Assembly: GCA_964035545.1 (NCBI GenBank)
Contig: OZ037765.1
Span: 30,926,004 to 30,990,003, forward strand
DNA: 64,000 bases
Origin: Bugula neritina
Lineage: Eukaryota; Bryozoa; Gymnolaemata; Cheilostomatida; Bugulidae
Reading direction: 5' to 3'
The notes beneath the pieces were generated by a model that was given only the letters and a program-made list of their open reading frames with translations, was not told where the DNA came from and ran no database searches. Shown here one piece after another: positions 49,721 through 63,592 of the stretch (position 1 is its first letter; every line of letters starts with the position of its first letter). The position numbers and the translations under genes were made by a program.

Positions 49721-52198
49721 TCTGATTTGTGCTGAATCTGCAAGCAGAAGATCAAGTCTGTCAATGCTTCAACTTTAGCCGGTACTACTATGCACTAGTG
49801 TTATGTAACTAGGTCAAAGGTCACTAGGTCAAGAAACAAGCATCAAAATTACACCCTAATCTAAAACTGAGTTATCATTGAATTACCCTGTGGCTACTTG
49901 TTATTAGTCATAAGCTGGAGCACTGGCTGGTTGTACTGGACATGTGCTATTCTAATGCTACACAATTTGTAATAATTTCTACACCAAAATAAGTACTTAA
50001 TCATATAGCCTGCTATAATTATTCAATGCTAGTATAAGTGAAACAGATACAAGGTAGGATGTTACTTCAAGAAAATAAAGATAGCAAAAGTGACTCTTGA
50101 TTACATTGAGAATTAATGCAATAGAGAGTAATGGTGGGGAAGTTAGGACTATCACACTATATTGACACCATAATTTGGAAGTTTTCTCCTTAAAACACCA
50201 AGATAACCCAGGAGATACTTAGATACTCAAAATTACAAGAGCTGGAACTAAATTTGCAGCCAGGTAAAAGCATATCACCACCTTCCCTTATGCTGCAATA
50301 GATGATATACTTTGTGAGTTATATCAAATCTTAACTTCCTCCACCACTACTTCTACTAGTGATCAAGAATTTCTTCTATCAAATTTGATCCACTGGCAAA
50401 TAAAAGAAAAAAAAGTATGTTTGTTTATTATTTATTACTTATTTTAATTTAAAGAAAGAGCAGCGCCTGAAGTGGCCAAGCTGCAAAAAGTGAACTGCCA
50501 TAATAATGCTAATATGAGTGTAAGCCAAAGTAAAATAATCTAAAAAATGTTATCAAGAGTCCTGAAAAATATATAACTATTGATTAATTACTTTCAAAGA
50601 AAGTTATTTAATAGGAATGAGAAATTGTAAAACCTTGGGCTTGTGCACTATTACCAAGTTTTATAGTTACACTACTACTACTACCACTACCAAGCCCAGT
50701 AAAAGTAATACTTTTTAAAACAGATTGTCATTTTAAACCTTAAACAAATATAACCCCCCCCCCCTACCCCCTATTCAATATACATAATCAGTATCACTAT
50801 CAGTATCAGTGATTTGCATGATCATACTCATAACGATAATCATCACATCATTATGATTATAATTATACTTATAGTTGTGAATTGTTCATGGGTTATGACT
50901 AAGTTAGTGTTACACCTGGCTTAAAACTTTCAGCTAAAAAATAATTAAGCTTAGACGTTAGGGCAATCATTATCAACTTTTTACTTCGAACTCACACGCC
51001 AAATTCAACTTTCAACTAAATCCAAATGACTTTTTAACTATTACACCAATATGAATATGTAATTGTATGCTTACACTTAATCTTATACTTATAGTGATGG
51101 CAATAAATTTAGTCACCACAATGAAAAATTTGCTTTTCTTTTCTTTACAACTATAAGGTATTGAAAATATCAATAATAACATTAACATCAACTTCATCAA
51201 CTTCAAGTTCAACTATCGATTGTGATGCATTTATCAAATGTATCAGCTTGAGCTGTGTTACTATTAAAGTTATGAGAAGTTTTAATTTAGTGTGTGTTAC
51301 TTACTTGAGCACCCACACTGTCACCATAACTGTGCAGTCGGCAGTGTGCTATCAGCTATGTTATTGTTAAATTTTAGTTTTACTACTAAAAATTAAAATC
51401 TCCACACGACAGTGAGAGAGTCATCACTCATCAGTCATCAGTCATGAATGAACTTGAAGTTTAGAATTTATCCAACGGAGGAGCATTGTTGTAGACATCA
51501 CGGGGACTGCCCATAAAACCAGTTTAAGTTTTGATGTTTGACATCATAATAATATAACATAAATATAATACAATTATAATAGTAAATAATATAGCTATAA
51601 GTATAAGTAATAGACACTTTTTTGCGATAATAATAATCAAAATGTGTTCGTTGGGGGCGTGTATAGGCTATTTCCTCAGCATAGTGAGACAACTCTAGTG
51701 GTCCAAACTATGAACTGGAAACTAAGGCTTGACATCTTGCTAAGAAAAAGAAATCGCTTGAGGCAACACTAGGTTAGTTGTCACTGAGTGCATTGCTTTG
51801 AGTTCTGAAGTTTGGACAACGATTTGTACACAAATACTGTACCTGAACATCTCTAACTTGGTGCAGCTTCTAGCGATGGTTATACAAACGAGCTAAAACA
51901 AAGTATTCTATAAGCAGCTCCAAGTAAAAGGTGACTGAGTGCAGTAATTTTAAATTTTAAATTTGGAGTTAGGGGCTGCAACTTCGAACTTGAGAATTTC
52001 AAACTACTGCACCAAGTCACCCCCAAATGCGAGCTGCTTATAAAATAATTCCGCAAAAAAGATAGAGTTCAAAGTGAAAGTCCAAAGTTCAATTCAGATA
52101 CCCAACCCATCAAATTCCAGCTGCAGCTTGTAAGCAATTTCCAATTTATTCCCATTGCTGCTGCAGTTGACGTTTATTCTAATTATTTTAGAATCAAG
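49721..52198. other. Head-to-head intergenic region between HYKK and thiolase
   Basis: About 2.5 kb separate the two divergent start codons. A C-run is at 50755-50764. Cryptic simple sequence with ACTACTACTACC and degenerate TCATTA words occupies about 50660-51430. Both genes show acceptor-like sequence just before their ATG, so their promoters and non-coding first exons probably lie here. No coding exon is supported. Confidence 0.5.
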
Positions 52199-55100
52199 AT
52201 GTCGCTGGGTAGAGGTATGGCAGAATTCACTTTCAACTTCAATTAGTAATCGTGATACAGTTGCTTGCTCTTAAGTCTTACACTTACAGTTACAGTAACT
52301 CAATCTCGTATTCAAATTGATTTTATAATTATATTTACTTGTACTTGTAGTATCAGATTCAGTGTCAGTGTGCACTAAATTTCTAAATAATAATGATAAT
52401 TTTTATTTATTAATATTATACTTCTTGTTATGATTATCATAGACATTTTTATTGTTTATCTGAATCATTATGATTAGTATTATAATACTAATAGGATAGT
52501 GCATTAGACTTAGTCAATCACATGGATTGGTTATGAGTCAATTAGTCAATATTAATTACTAATCAAACTTAAACATATTAGTTAAAAGTCATATCATTAT
52601 GATTATCAGTTCTAGCTATCTGATCTTATAAATGAATTTTTATTTCGTATTGGTAAACCTAAATAGTAACACATGTTGCGAGTATTATGGAAAGGTTTAG
52701 ATGCTGGTTTCTGGTAACGCCTGCTTAGGTTTTTATGAGGCAATTTACACATTTTATATTATCAGCAGTCTTATTTTCCTAGTCTAAATGTGAGTCCATT
52801 TTATGTATATGCAGGTATTTACATTGTTGGGGCGAAGAGAACAGCGTTTGGGGCATTTGGTGGAAAATTAAAAGATCATACGGCTACAGATTTAGCTGCT
52901 ACTGCCACAACTGCTGCCTTACAAAGTGCTGGACTTTCTCCAGAACAAGTTGACACAGCTATATGTGGAAATGTGTCTTCTGTAAGTTGCTTAAACATCT
53001 TAAACACTGATATGTGCATCACTCAGAGTCTAAATTTCAGGGAATCTCTCATTATAGTCATACTATTTTTTTAGTTGTGATGTTATATAATGTGCAATAA
53101 TTGTATCTCATTTTTTGATAAGCTCTGTGATATTTAAGTTCCTTCTTTGCAATTTAATGCATGCATGAAGTTTAGCAACTCATAAATTGTTATTTAGACG
53201 TCAGTTGCTGGGCCATACATCGCGAGACACATGGCCCTGCAAGCCGGTGTGAAAGAAAGCACTCCGTGTCTCACTGTCAACAGACTGTGTGGCTCTGGGT
53301 TTCAATCGGTACTAAATGGGGCTCAGGAAATCCAGCTGAAGGAGGCGGAGGTAGCCGTCTGTGCTGGGTCTGAAAATATGAGTATGGCTCCGTATATTCT
53401 AAGAGGAGCTCGGTTTGGCACTAAACTTGGAGTAGACCTCAAGGTTCGTTCTGTGACTTGTATCCCTTCAGTTAATGTACTGCTGGCCCTGTTCGTATAA
53501 ACAGCTCATGTTTTTTGTATTGTTACATCAGAATTTATAACTCCCAGCTTGCCTCTTCTCCGTTTGTTTAAAGTTTTCATTTCTAATGGTGAGAATTTTT
53601 TAAGTGGAATATACATTCATTTACTGTGGCACAAGAGCAATTTCGATTGGATGCTTTTCCTGACGTCAATGGCCCTGCTGGGCTTTGAATCCATGACCTT
53701 GTACTTATTAGGTCAGCGCTGTAACCACAGAACTACACTGCTCTCTTGACGCTATCCATTTACCTTTTTTGCTATATTAGGAACTTTAATATGCTCTACT
53801 GTTAGTGTTCTGCACACCATGTAACTGGCTGTTAATGTAAATTTGGCAGTTGGAAGACTCCTTGTGGGCCACTCTTACAGACCATGGAATTAAAACTCCC
53901 ATGGGAGTTACTGCTGAGAACCTGGCTGCGAAATATAAACTAACCCGGGAAGAGTGTGACGAGTTTGCCCTTGCGTCACAGCAAAGGTTATTTTTTAGCT
54001 GGCATCATAACAGCAATGTCATACATACTACATGCCACAACACCTCACATTTGTTGCGTTGGTTATGTGAAACAGAAATAAAATTACCTTATAACAGATT
54101 TTATATGTTTAGTATGAATTGGAAACCAAGTACATGTCTGCTGGTGTAGCATTTCCCAGTTTATTCCCTGTAATTTGACTTTTTTTTAAATATGAAGCTA
54201 TAGTTCAAGCATAACCAAAAATGATCCACTGAATTCTTTCAGTGAACCTCAATCAATATTATAAAAAGTTATATTTATTTTATGCTGCAGCTGTAAATAG
54301 CTGTGCCTTTTTCTATTATCTTTCCTCTATAATTCAAAGTTTAGCAACTTAGCCTTTATGAATTAACATATACATTTTATTCAAACTTAAGTTATATATA
54401 TAGTTCATTATAGTGAGTAATTGATATCAGTATTCAAAGCTACTATTGAGTATTGATAAGCTAATTTTTAAAGCTTCAACGAATAAAGTAGATGTTAACA
54501 AAAAGCGTAAGTTTCAGACTCAGAGTAATAATTCAATTAAACTGCCATTTAAACCCAGTTGAAAGTAAAAACCTGTTTCTATGCATTAAATGTTGTCCTG
54601 TTGAAGTAGTTCCCTGCAGCCAATAATAGGCACGTATATTATATTATATTGTATTAATAATAGTATGTATGTATAATAATAATAATATGTATAATAATAT
54701 AAAAGTCAATTGCTTATATATACACCAACATATACACCTTTTTAATTTACACTTGGTATATTTCAGATGGAGTGCTGCTAATGAAGATGGAAGGTTTGAG
54801 AAAGAGATGGTTTCTATAACTTTGAAATCAAAAAAGGGTGATGAAGAGTTTAAAGTAGATGAACATCCCAAGTCTACGAGTTTGGAGAAGCTGGCTAAGC
54901 TACCTACAGTGTTCAAGAAAGATGGCACAGTAACTGCTGGGAATGCTTCAGTAAGGGTTTTACATATTCAAGTGTGAATGTCTTTTATTACCCATATGTC
55001 TGAGGTTATTTAGTTCTAACTGATGTAGTGTTTCGTACACTTTCAAACATATTAATGTCATTCTACCAGGTGGAGAAAGGAAAACAAGTGTCATTTAGAC

Positions 55101-56415
55101 ATTATTGGTAATCTAAGGAAAGTAATTGTGGGACACTTGCACTCACATGTCATGATTTCTTTGATGCGTATGTCTTTCTCAAGCTTTTGATCATATAACA
55201 AGCATTAGCTTGCTGAAGACCTTTAACCCAGTTGATGGGAAAAATTGAAATAATTGCAACGTAAAGTTCTATGTTTTAAAAGTCGGTAATTTTGTATTTG
55301 TAGAATTTGCACTTTTGTTATATTTTTATTCTGCACTTTACTAGACAATCACTTACATGTTCAGTGGTGTGATTCATAGCAAACTCTATAATATAGGGCA
55401 TCTGTGATGGGGCAGGCAGCATCATTTTAGCCAGTGAAGACGCTGTTAAAGCCAACAATCTAAAACCACTTGCTAAACTACTTGGATACCAAGTCTCTGG
55501 TAAGTAGTTGTCTTACCACTACAGTCAACACTTGCGTCATGTTTCCTACTATCTGTTGTCAAACTAGGTGCTGTAAATGAGTAACATTTGTTATTTTAGG
55601 CTGTGACCCTCACATTATGGGTATTGGACCAGTGCCCGCAATCAGATTACTGCTAGACAGAACTGGTTACACATTAGACAATATTGATATGGTTGAGGTA
55701 TATATTTATTATATTCATCAATAATCAAAATTAGTTTTTATCTCGGATAAATTTTTTTCGTCTGCATTTTATGTTTAAATGCTATTTGAACTCTTCACAT
55801 AAAATGCTTGTCTCACCTTGATAAAGTTAGTTGTATATAAAATATGTTTTGCAGTGTCAACCATATTGAAATGTTTTGCATATTACTTTGTTCTGATTTA
55901 GATAAATGAAGCATTTGCCCCGCAAACTTTGGCATGTATGAAGGAACTTGGTCTTGACCATTCTAAAACTAATGTAAATGGTGGTGCTGTTGCTATGGGT
56001 CACCCTGTAGGCGCCTCAGGCAGCAGAATTACAGCGCATCTATGCTATGAGTTGCAGTAAGTCACCTTGTCTTGAGAAACTAACATTAACATAATTCATT
56101 GATATATTTAGTTTGAGAATATACTAGAAAAACAACACTAGAATTTATTTGTTACAATATAGGGTGACGCTATGTTGAGAGTAAATTTGTGGCTGTGATG
56201 AGGTAGTCACTTCTGATGAATGTGTTAAACATTAAAGCAAAATATTTTGTATTATAATGATTGTGATATTTCACCTACTGTATTAAAATATGTGATTTCT
56301 CGATATTTAACCAATTGATTCTTGTATTGACAGGCGCACACAGAAGAAACTTGCCATTGGTGCAGCATGTATTGGTGGTGGACAAGGAATTGCATTACTC
56401 TTGGAGAGATGCTGA
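52199..56415 (+). CDS. ACAA2: 3-ketoacyl-CoA thiolase, mitochondrial type
   Basis: Thiolase that cleaves 3-ketoacyl-CoA to acetyl-CoA and a shortened acyl-CoA in beta-oxidation. Nine exons: 52199-52214, 52815-52981, 53198-53443, 53850-53986, 54767-54950, 55397-55499, 55600-55697, 55902-56056, 56334-56415. They total 1188 nt, or 395 residues (human ACAA2 397), with agreeing phases. The start [15 protein letters not shown] resembles the ACAA2 N-terminus, whose targeting signal is not cleaved. The nucleophile cysteine is in [10 protein letters not shown], the catalytic His in NEAFAPQ and in [16 protein letters not shown], and the second Cys in CIGGGQG. All catalytic motifs are intact. Exon 1 is only 16 coding nt and may itself follow a non-coding exon (acceptor ATTTTAG before 52192). 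Confidence 0.95.
53605..53748 (-). mobile_element. Truncated tRNA-derived SINE
   Basis: On the minus strand, from about 53748, a tRNA-like head (GAGCAGTGTAGTTCTGTGG, then the box-B-like GGATTCAAAGCCC) is followed by a body GGCCATTGACGTCAGGAAA and AGCATCCAATCGAAATTGCT. Both parts align with the complete copy at 63610-63817. The 3' end is missing, and no clear target-site duplication is seen. It lies in intron 3 of the thiolase gene. Confidence 0.75.
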
Positions 56416-56687
56416 GTCATAAACTAAATTCTAACTAATTTCTAATGCCTTGTGACAAGTAATCATACTTTTTTGAGTAATGTATGAATAATTTTAATCG
56501 ATAGGAGCATTCCTGATCACGGTAATCTAAATATTTATTGTGATTCTAATCATAAAATAAAACCTAAACTGATGTACAAAAATAAAATTCAATTATTTAA
56601 TAAAATAAATAAACTTTGTAACACAAAATAATAGCTGCAAAACTTTTCTGAAAATATGGTTGCTTGTCAAGACCAGAATCATAACAG
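56416..56687. other. Convergent, probably overlapping 3' UTRs
   Basis: The thiolase gene (plus) has AATAAA at 56556-56561, and the forkhead gene (minus) has its complement at 56534-56539. Cleavage 15-25 nt after each would make the two mRNAs overlap by several tens of nucleotides. Confidence 0.5.
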
Positions 56688-59600
56688 TTATGCACTGTTG
56701 GGATAATTTCTAACAGCTGTGATCATTGGAGGTGTGGATGGAAGACTTGGAGGCATCGGTGTCAAGCATGAATTGTGGCGAGATAGACGAGGTCGTTGAA
56801 AGTTGTTAGAATGTTGCGTGGGAAACCTGACAGCCATAGAGGCTCTTAATCGAGGCATAGGTGATGATAGCCTGCTCGTATGATACGGTGTAGCAGGTTG
56901 GCCATAAGCAGCAGTAGACTGACGGAAAAGGCCATAGTTGTAAGGGCCTTTAGTTCTAGCCGGTTTACCAAAACTGCCATATCTTGCTGCAAACATTTGA
57001 AGAAGGTTTTCGCAAACTTCTTTTTTAAGAGAAGTTGAAGTACACATAATTAACACTAGAAAAATATCTTAAGATTAGGCATGGTTTAGACTTGCTACTT
57101 GCTACAAAACATAAAAGTAGATCACTTCAGCCTGATAGAAAATGTAACCATTCACCACCTGAAATCAATACTTGGCATTGCTTAGATGCCTGATTATATT
57201 ACTTCTGCAGAAAAGTGCAAAAAGTTGTTATTTTCTCTCCCAAGGATAAAGTTTAGTTGTCTTCTGGCAGAAAGTATGTGACTTATTTTTAAGAAAATTG
57301 TAGGAGCTTTTAATGCCTGCTGTAAAGTAATCCAGTCAACATATATAGCAGTAATGACATTGTATTACCGCTTACCTTGGGGTTGCCAAACTACAGGTGG
57401 TGGTCTCGGTTTGTGTGACTCAACAACCATCTTATCAGCATCCCTCTGCTCTTGAATACACTGAGACAATAACATTATCAGTGAAAGGTAAATCTAACAC
57501 CAGACACAGCAAATGTAGCAAATAACTAGTATAGTAGTTACAGAAGAGATGCTAGTACCAAGATATTTATCTATTGTTCAAATATATTAGCGAAATTTAC
57601 ATTTCAAGTCATATACAATGGCATCTCAAAACGTATTGTAAACGTCACTCAAGCTAGAAAGCAAGATGTCTATAAAGATGACCATGTTAGTAAACTATTT
57701 GATAGCGAGCTAAATGAGTGAGTGTGGCCCACCACACAAAGGTATACTAGCTTACCCTTTGCAAGTCAGTGAGAGTTTGACTAGCTGATACGAGAGGCTT
57801 GGTCAACTCGCCAGAGGGTACGGTTACATTCTCTATAGAACTAGCGGCTCGATCTCCTGTGCAAAATAACAGATATATGTAAATTTGGCAGTCTCAGAAA
57901 AAGCTTTTTTAACACAAGGATGCTGCTTTAGAAATTGATTGTAATGTTTAACCCACACTTTAAACTAAATGACATAAATTCAATAAACTTAAACAAAACT
58001 CCACATAGCCTAATGGAAATAAAATATGTAGGTCGAATGTATGATTAGCAAAAATGCCACTCAATAAGACAGCACTCAATAAATTAAAGTATAAAACTTT
58101 TATATTATAATAAATGCAATATGATTCTTATACTGAAACAAAACTCTAATCATTTCAAACTAGTACAAATATGTCTGTATGGTTCACCTGCAACACATTT
58201 CACAGGAGAAGATAACTTGGGTAGGGTCCATTCTTTAGGAGTGTGATCTCTATTAATAGCCCAGAAACAACCCTTGCTGCCGATTTTCTCATCACAAACA
58301 GCTATCTTCTTAAACCACTTCTGATAGAGGGCGTGTCTTATTGAACTCTGTCAGTTATATATATATATATATATATATATATCACAAGGTATCATAACTT
58401 TATATAATGGCTTAAATTATAGAATATCTATAGACCATGAATTATAACTTTACACATAAAATAAAATTTCAAGTATATAACAGCATCACAACAGAACTAC
58501 AAGAGTTATATCTCATAGTGATGAGTTACAACCCGCTAGAGTTTATGGCAAAAGTAAAACAACAATATTATATAAAATAATCAACAAACTGAGAGGAACA
58601 AGGAAAATTAACTAATTCTTTTAAAAATCATGTCCCAACACAAGGTGTATCAGATTCATTACTGTGAACAAACATAATAGAATGAAAACACATACTCTCC
58701 AGCTACTGGTTGTGAGTTTATCCATAAAGGCAAAGTATGGATATTTCAACCTGCATAATTATTAGAAAAATAATATTATTTTCACGACTGGCATTCAAAT
58801 TGGATTATATAATCATATGGGAAAACAGCTCTGAAAAACTATACATACAAAGCAGAGAAAATGCTAAAAAGTTTCTTCATACTTACATTAGATAACTGTA
58901 GACCTGCTGCACTTGCAGTAAGCCGTCAGGGCTGCTATCAATAGCAATAGCAACAAGTTCAACTAACTTTCTCCCTGGTTTCAAGAGCTGAGTGCCTGTA
59001 CAAAAATAATCTTGAAATGTAAAGCACTAACAGCTAACTGAATAGAGGTCATGCTGAGACTGCCTAAAGCTCTTTTCAAGTCTATATAGAAGTTTTATTA
59101 AAATTATGTTAAAGTCATGTAGAGGTAATATGTTACTTTACAATATTAAAAGTCTTAAAAGAATTTAGTCAATTTGAATAACAATTTTAAACACAATTTA
59201 TTGATCAGCATAATGTTAATTTCTAGTGCTATTATTTACTTCAGTTTGTGCTAAATCAAAACAAAAAAGGAAGGATATATCTTCAGCTAACCAAGTGGAA
59301 GTACAATTCTATTCTTGTTTTCTTTAAAGACCACGTAGCTGCGTTCATCAATGACATAGACTGGCTGAGGGTTGGCATGGTGCTGCAAGGTATACGCCCC
59401 GTCATTCTGATACTCGTATATGGGAGCATCAAGATAAGACATGCTACAAGCAAGCAGCTCCTCTGGTCTGCTCTCCCCAGGAGCCAGACATAACTCCTTA
59501 TCTGGCTTTATGTTGTTTAGAAATATATTTGCTCTTTGCATGATATCATATTCTTCCATCTAAAACAACACATGCTTCTTCACACTATGATCAATTCACA

Positions 59601-61785
59601 GCTTTTAATATAAAACTATAAAAGATATATACAACTGCATCATTCTACACAAACCTATATGAGTAAATGTCTGAATTCAAAATAAAGTTTTGTAAATAGC
59701 AAACCAACATTTAAATATAATCAATGCAATATTTTATTTAAAAAAGCCTATTTGTCAAGTTTTATACGGTTTTTAAAAAAAAAGCTGTCAAAAGGCTTAA
59801 TTATTTAGGCAGTCCCACATATTACTTGTAATCAGCATTGATAATAAAATATCTCAGAATAAGCATAAACGAATAGCCTATTATTTTACAATGCCATAAA
59901 ATTGATAGTTGTGTATTAATTCCAGTTTGAAGTATTTTTTCAATAATTATAGTACGTGCAGTTAGTAAATTTATGCAGTTAATAGCATTAGGCAGAGAGC
60001 AAATAACCAAAACATTTCAAAGATTTTATTAAAAATGAAAAATTATCTTTTGACAATGAGAATAGGTATCATCCATTACATCACAATTTGTAGAAGTATT
60101 GAAAATATAGGATTGAAAATATAAGATTGAAAATATAGGATATCACACGGGCTAATTGAGTTGCACTGACTTCTGTGAATTGAATATGGGCTGAAGAGGA
60201 AGTGGCGGCCATCTTTCTTAGTATGGACTCCTTCCTTTTGTCTATCATACCAACGGTGAGTAACTCGCCTACAATACATACAACAGACAATGTATAACAA
60301 ATAAGGAACTTACTATATAGCTGGTCAGTCATTTCAAGGTCATACAAGTCCTTTTTTCTTTGAAAATAGCAACTTTAGTACAAATAGAAGTGCTGACATA
60401 ATGCACAATTCAGAGAGACAGCATTGAGCTTGTATGTCATGATGGTTTGAATAAATGAAATTAGATATTTACTCAGAAAATGGAATTTCTTTATCAACTT
60501 ACTAGGTATTGACGGTTATGTATATTAAAAAGAGCAAACAAATCTACACTTTCAGTTACAAACAAAATATGTTGTATAGTATGACAAAACTAGAGTCATA
60601 ATATAGTTTCACTAAAATTTTTACTATTTTGTACAGCTTATTGAAGAAGTCCAACAATATATTAGAGAAAATGTTAGCATATGACTAGTAAAATGCAGCA
60701 CCCATTATTACTCACACATTATAAGTTTTGGAGATTTTTCTGCACTGATCTCATTTTGAATAGCTTTTAGAGGACTCTGACAGTATTCATTATTATTATT
60801 ACAGTTTTCAGTTGCAACTTCTACGAACTCTAAATGATCATTAGCTCGAACGGCAATGTCTTGTTTACGTTTACGCTTTTCGGATGTTGTCCTGGAGTTA
60901 AAACGATTAGAAATTGTGCCACAAGGATTTGGAGCAGGAAGAAAATGAGAAAGTTTTGGTGAATTTTGAAATGTAATTAGACTGCTTTTGCAGTCATCAG
61001 CAAACTGTTCTAAAACTTGACAAACATCTGCTTCGTTAGGCGAAAGACTAAGAGGGGAGTAATTCAGACTATTGCTGCCTGAATCCTCAAACTGGACAAT
61101 TGTGTCAGCATATGAAGGGTCAAGAAACATCTGCACACAGTCTGCCTCTTCACTGAGGGGAAGGAACACATCTTTAGCTATTTTGTCTGTAAAATATCCA
61201 TCAGCTTACATTTGTTAGCATCCTATTGAAAAGATACAGAGATAAATTATTCGCGATCTTTCATGAGTTTGCAACAGTAAACGATATGAAAGATATACTA
61301 GCATATGGAGTATGTAAAGTTTAGTGTGAGCTAACAAGTTATATTGGAAGCATGCTAGAGGAATGTTTGAAGAAACACAAAAATTGATTTATAAATTAAC
61401 ACATATTATTGATATTAACTTTGCATATTGTAATTGTTGGTGGTCACAACATTTAATATTGCTAGTATATATGAACTAGGAAAAGATAATGAAAAAGAAC
61501 CAATAATAAACACTGCCTTCATATGCAGAATTTCAATAAAATCTGTTTGTACATCCACATTATATGAAATAGTACTTTGAACTACAAGGAATATTACCAG
61601 TGTTTTAGAAAAGAAAGCTTTGTACCAATATTGAGTATCTTCTGATTTGATTTTTCTACATGCAGCTATGCAACTGCAACGTCATAAATATATAATGTTG
61701 ACAAAATATCCCTGACACAAACTACAAGGTATTTACCTATATCAACACTGATATCTCCAAACGCATGCAGGTCTTCATTGTCCAT
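56688..61785 (-). CDS. Divergent forkhead (winged-helix) transcription factor
   Basis: Ten coding exons: 61785-61737, 61186-60716, 60268-60147, 59559-59292, 58995-58887, 58750-58696, 58347-58188, 57856-57756, 57460-57376, 56986-56688. They total 1719 nt, 572 residues, phases consistent. The forkhead domain spans about residues 309-395 over three exons: helix 1 KLVELVAIAIDSSPDG, helix 2 LQVQQVYSYLM, LKYPYF, helix 3 SSWRSSIRHALYQKWFKKI and wing strand GCFWAIN. The canonical KPPYSY start and the RHNLS recognition core are altered to KPGRKL and RHALY. The N-terminal half is acidic with a basic patch SEKRKRKQD (possible NLS). The C-terminus is Pro/Ser-rich and ends NYPNSA. The exon 3 donor (CGT/GTGATA) is weak. 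The subfamily (FoxN, FoxR or other) is undecided. An acceptor 23 nt before the ATG (exon start 61808) suggests a non-coding first exon. Confidence 0.75.
58357..58382. repeat. (TA)n microsatellite
   Basis: Thirteen TA units in the intron just upstream, in transcript sense, of forkhead exon 7. Confidence 0.9.
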
Positions 61786-61808
61786 GATTGATACAACAGT
61801 TTACACAG

Positions 61809-63592
61809 CTAAAACATGCAAAAAATTCCTCGTGTACAAACAAAACATACTGTGCAGAACAAAGATGCAATGTAACATGCATGCAAAAACTCACCAAAAA
61901 TAATATGTAATTGAATAAATGTAAAAGGCCATTAGTCAACATAATATCTATATATGTATTTCAAATTTGGCTTGAGGCCCAATTCATCTCATGCAGACTA
62001 ACTTATTAGAACTAGTCGGTTGTAGAATAATGCAGCAAATATGTGTTAACCTGGTTTGTTATAGATAATTGTGATAATATATTGAGAGCTCCAAAAATGT
62101 ACTTATTAAATAAAATACTTTATTTACAGGTGATTATGATCATCATTTAATATTTAAAATTGTGAGCAACAGGCTGGATCTGATTAGTAATCTAACTTTG
62201 TTATCAATTTTGCTGTAAGAGTAAGTGCTTTTTCAATGAGTATTACCAAGTACCATATCCAATCACAACTCACAATGTCAATGTGGAACTGAAAGTAAAT
62301 GTCAGTGAAAATATAAACTATTGAATAACATCTGATTTGTAGCAATTTGCTTTGACTTACTTAAACTAATTCAGTAAGAGAAGTAAAAGCACATTACTAA
62401 GCATAAATCAAGAGTCTTGCTCTTAGTTTCAGTTTGCTATTAATAAATAATCCATATCACTATCACTATCAGTAATTGTTTTCACTATTACTTTCACTCT
62501 GTGTTTCAATACCTGATGACTATAATTATAATGATTTAAATTTCAAACATCAAGGATCATCATCATCATGTCAAATAAGTATAACATTCAATTTTATTAT
62601 TAAACTTCAAGTTTATGCTTTTACTAAATTCAAATTGTTGCAAATTTATCTTATTTTATAACGTCAATTACAAGCCTATTAATATGATATTATAATTTAT
62701 ATTTCTACATAAAAATTAAAATGACTTAGTCTGAGTCTCCTAACGTATGAGCATTTGGGGTTAAGTTAGCAATACTATAATTGAAATACTTTTTATTTGA
62801 TATTTATATTAATAAAACATTAATATTATAACAATAACATACTTAGAGTTTGAGATTGAGTCTAAGAGTAAGTTGCGTAGTGAGACTGAGACTGAGAGTA
62901 TCATAGTCATAGTGATACTGATAGTGATAGTCATACTCATGCCTATTACTATTAGTAATAGTGATAGAAACTAAAGTTCATTAGAATATTACAATCCTAG
63001 CACCTGTTTGGAAGATTTTCTTTATTTATCACTTCATCTTGTAGTATATGTTTTCTATTAATAAACTTCAGTTGCCAGAATAAGAAATTATGCCCGTTGC
63101 AGGGATAACAAATTATCCTTGTCTGCTGTAGATTCAATGAACTGCCTTCAGGTAGCAACATAACAAACTAGTCGTTAATGTTTTAAAATTTGTCTTTTAT
63201 TTACCGACAACTAAAAGAACTAAAGCAAAACCACTACTGAAAAACTTTATGAGGGACAACTCTTAAAATTCAACAGAGCACATGCTGCAAGGTGATCACA
63301 GCAATGGGCTTAAAGTGCTTTAAACTGCTGGTGAAAGATATTTTGCTGGTTGATTTTACTACAACTGCTAGATAAAGTTTCATTACTAATTTTAGTTTAC
63401 TATATCATCTGAGCGGCCATCAGCCATGCATGAATTCTTCACACACATTAAATTACAGCATATATTTATAGCACTGTATTATTGGTTATATAGCACTATA
63501 AAGCAAAATAATGAATTGGTAAATTGAGTTCTAATTACATACTTTACTGCTAGATAAATAGCAAATCAAATTTTATAATTTATCTCTCACCT
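61809..63592. other. Upstream region of the forkhead gene
   Basis: No coding sequence is supported. It should contain the non-coding first exon and promoter of the minus-strand forkhead gene. Cryptic simple sequence (repeated TCACTATCA, GATAGTCATA and GAGACTGAGA words) occupies about 62220-62980. Confidence 0.45.
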
